Part shown: positions 63,420 to 64,000 of the stretch, piece by piece
Layout: each line of letters starts with the position of its first letter
How positions within the stretch are numbered: position 1 is the stretch's first letter
From: Dastarcus helophoroides
Lineage: Eukaryota > Arthropoda > Insecta > Coleoptera > Bothrideridae
DNA: 64,000 nucleotides
Direction of reading: 5' to 3'
Assembly (NCBI GenBank): GCA_028583605.1
Contig: CM053328.1
Location: 33,897,578 to 33,961,577 of the forward strand
Program-made: the position numbers and the translations under genes
The notes under the pieces: model-generated
Seen by the model: only the letters and a program-made list of their open reading frames with translations
What the model was told of the DNA's origin: nothing
Databases searched by the model: none

Positions 63420-64000
63420 CTAAAAATACAAAACAAAATTATCTGAAAGAATTCAATTTGTGCAACTTACAGCCGTGTAAGTTACATTTTTCCACTTGCA
63501 GTATTTGTCCCCATGTAAATCACAAGGAGCAGAAACTGTAACAAATTTGTCACAAAAGTCCTCCTTCTCACATCTTACCAGTAGTGAGGGTTTTGAAACT
63601 GAAACTTTTCCAAACCTAAAATATCAACATGCTTTCGGTAGTGAATAGACCAAGAGACAAAATTACCCTCCGCCAATTCTAGCTCTTTGGTATCGCAAAT
63701 GAATGGGTAAATCAATATTAATTCTCTCCACGTCTTTTCCGTTCAAGAAAATATAAGTTGTGTGACCTGTGGCTTCATGCTCGGCAATTTCCACGTTAAC
63801 TTCGCCCTCTACAAAAGCTGATAACTATTTTTCATTATTGTGGATTTTTTGACTCATTTCTATTTACCAGTCCCATTCTATTGAGGTCGGCAAGTTGATC
63901 CGGGTAAACGTACATACCAGCTGGTATGTTTAAGCTGCGAAAAACTTTTAAAATGTTGGTTTGGTTAAAGTTATTGGGTTACCTGATTGCTAGTTGACAC
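63282..64000 (-). CDS. PIGX: PIG-X/PBN1 family gene (GPI mannosyltransferase I subunit), 3' part
   Basis: ER membrane protein that stabilises the catalytic subunit PIG-M, which adds the first mannose to GPI anchors. Exons on the minus strand: 64000-63983 (partial), 63934-63868, 63806-63667, 63615-63471, 63419-63282; all GT-AG with matching phases. The protein reads QLAIS-LNIPAGMYVYPDQL, GEVNVEIAEHEATG, DLPIHLRYQRARIGGG, PSLLVRCEKEDFC, CKWKNVTYTA, and VPIGDLDHFPFV followed by a C-terminal TM helix and stop. The xPxGxYxxPxxL, HLRYQ and VPxGD...TM landmarks fit the PIG-X domain: lumenal body and C-terminal anchor. The 5' exons with the signal peptide lie beyond the window. Confidence 0.8.
63471..63615 (-). 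CDS. PIGX: PIG-X-like exon, cysteine-containing lumenal part
   Basis: Acceptor ATATTTTAG; 145 bp; donor GTAAGTT. It encodes FGKVSVSKPSLLVRCEKEDF and later PCDLHGDKYCKWKNVTYTA: paired cysteines and an NVT sequon, consistent with the ER lumen. Confidence 0.75.
63667..63806 (-). CDS. PIGX: PIG-X-like exon, central beta-rich part
   Basis: 140 bp, donor GTAATT. Only the acceptor ending TAGAG before GGC keeps the frame with the preceding exon; the AG two bases upstream does not. It encodes GEVNVEIAEHEATGHTTYIF then LNGKDVERINIDLPIHLRYQ. Confidence 0.75.
63868..63934 (-). CDS. PIGX: PIG-X-like exon with xPxGxYxxP motif
   Basis: Acceptor CTTTTTCGCAG; 67 bp; donor GTAAATAG. It encodes LNIPAGMYVYPDQLADLNRM, the most characteristic N-terminal motif of the family. 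Confidence 0.75.
63983..64000 (-). CDS. PIGX: PIG-X-like partial exon at window edge
   Basis: The last 18 bases of an exon, ending ATCAG before donor GTAACC. The split codon AG|C joins the next exon in frame (QLAIS). Confidence 0.6.

Overview
This is an AT-rich, repeat-dense stretch of an animal nuclear genome. It looks like an insect: there is a pickpocket-type (DEG/ENaC) channel gene with normal GT-AG introns, jockey-type LINEs, a Penelope-like element and hAT transposons. The order is uncertain; a beetle or similar holometabolan is only a guess. Most long open frames here are Phe/Lys-rich by-products of degenerate TCGAAATTT-type repeats and are not genes.

Two protein-coding genes can be reconstructed exon by exon, both on the minus strand. 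(1) A DEG/ENaC (pickpocket) channel runs from 49472 down to 22396. It has six coding exons whose splice phases all agree, two alternative first exons, and one apparent 1-base frameshift in exon 5. (2) The 3' part of a PIG-X/PBN1 gene (GPI-anchor mannosyltransferase I subunit) occupies 63282-64000; its 5' end lies beyond the window. A third, unidentified minus-strand gene may end at 863-988. Four tRNA-Asp(GTC) genes lie, same strand, inside the 17.7-kb intron 4 of the channel gene.

Layout. 1-5.5 kb: an orphan terminal exon, a hAT MITE with target duplication, Penelope-derived fragments and a 412-bp tandem duplication. 5.6-11.7 kb: degenerate A-rich arrays. 11.7-13.7 kb: mostly unassigned. 13.7-20.3 kb: a solo LTR and two dead LINEs. 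22.4-49.5 kb: the channel gene, its introns packed with a 467-bp TATCGATA-containing tandem array, segmental duplications, tRNA-Asp genes, a 672-bp array, a solo LTR, a long palindrome and a 218-bp satellite with higher-order structure. 49.8-61.1 kb: an 11.27-kb interval bounded by hAT-like terminal repeats and a perfect 8-bp target duplication; it contains a second, complete but dead hAT element (2391 bp, perfect 8-bp duplication) and a 380-bp tandem array. 61.4-62.2 kb: a Penelope-like GIY-YIG remnant with its 3' terminal module. 62.7-63.3 kb: a LINE 3' end abutting the PIG-X stop codon.

The most interesting signal is a short module repeated about nine times and tied to the Penelope-like element. 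It folds as a hammerhead-ribozyme-like structure, and paired compensatory changes between copies support the fold. Others are the duplicated TM1 exons, the 11.27-kb hAT-bounded composite, the satellite hierarchy inside an intron, and the tRNA-Asp cluster that interrupts a segmental duplication.
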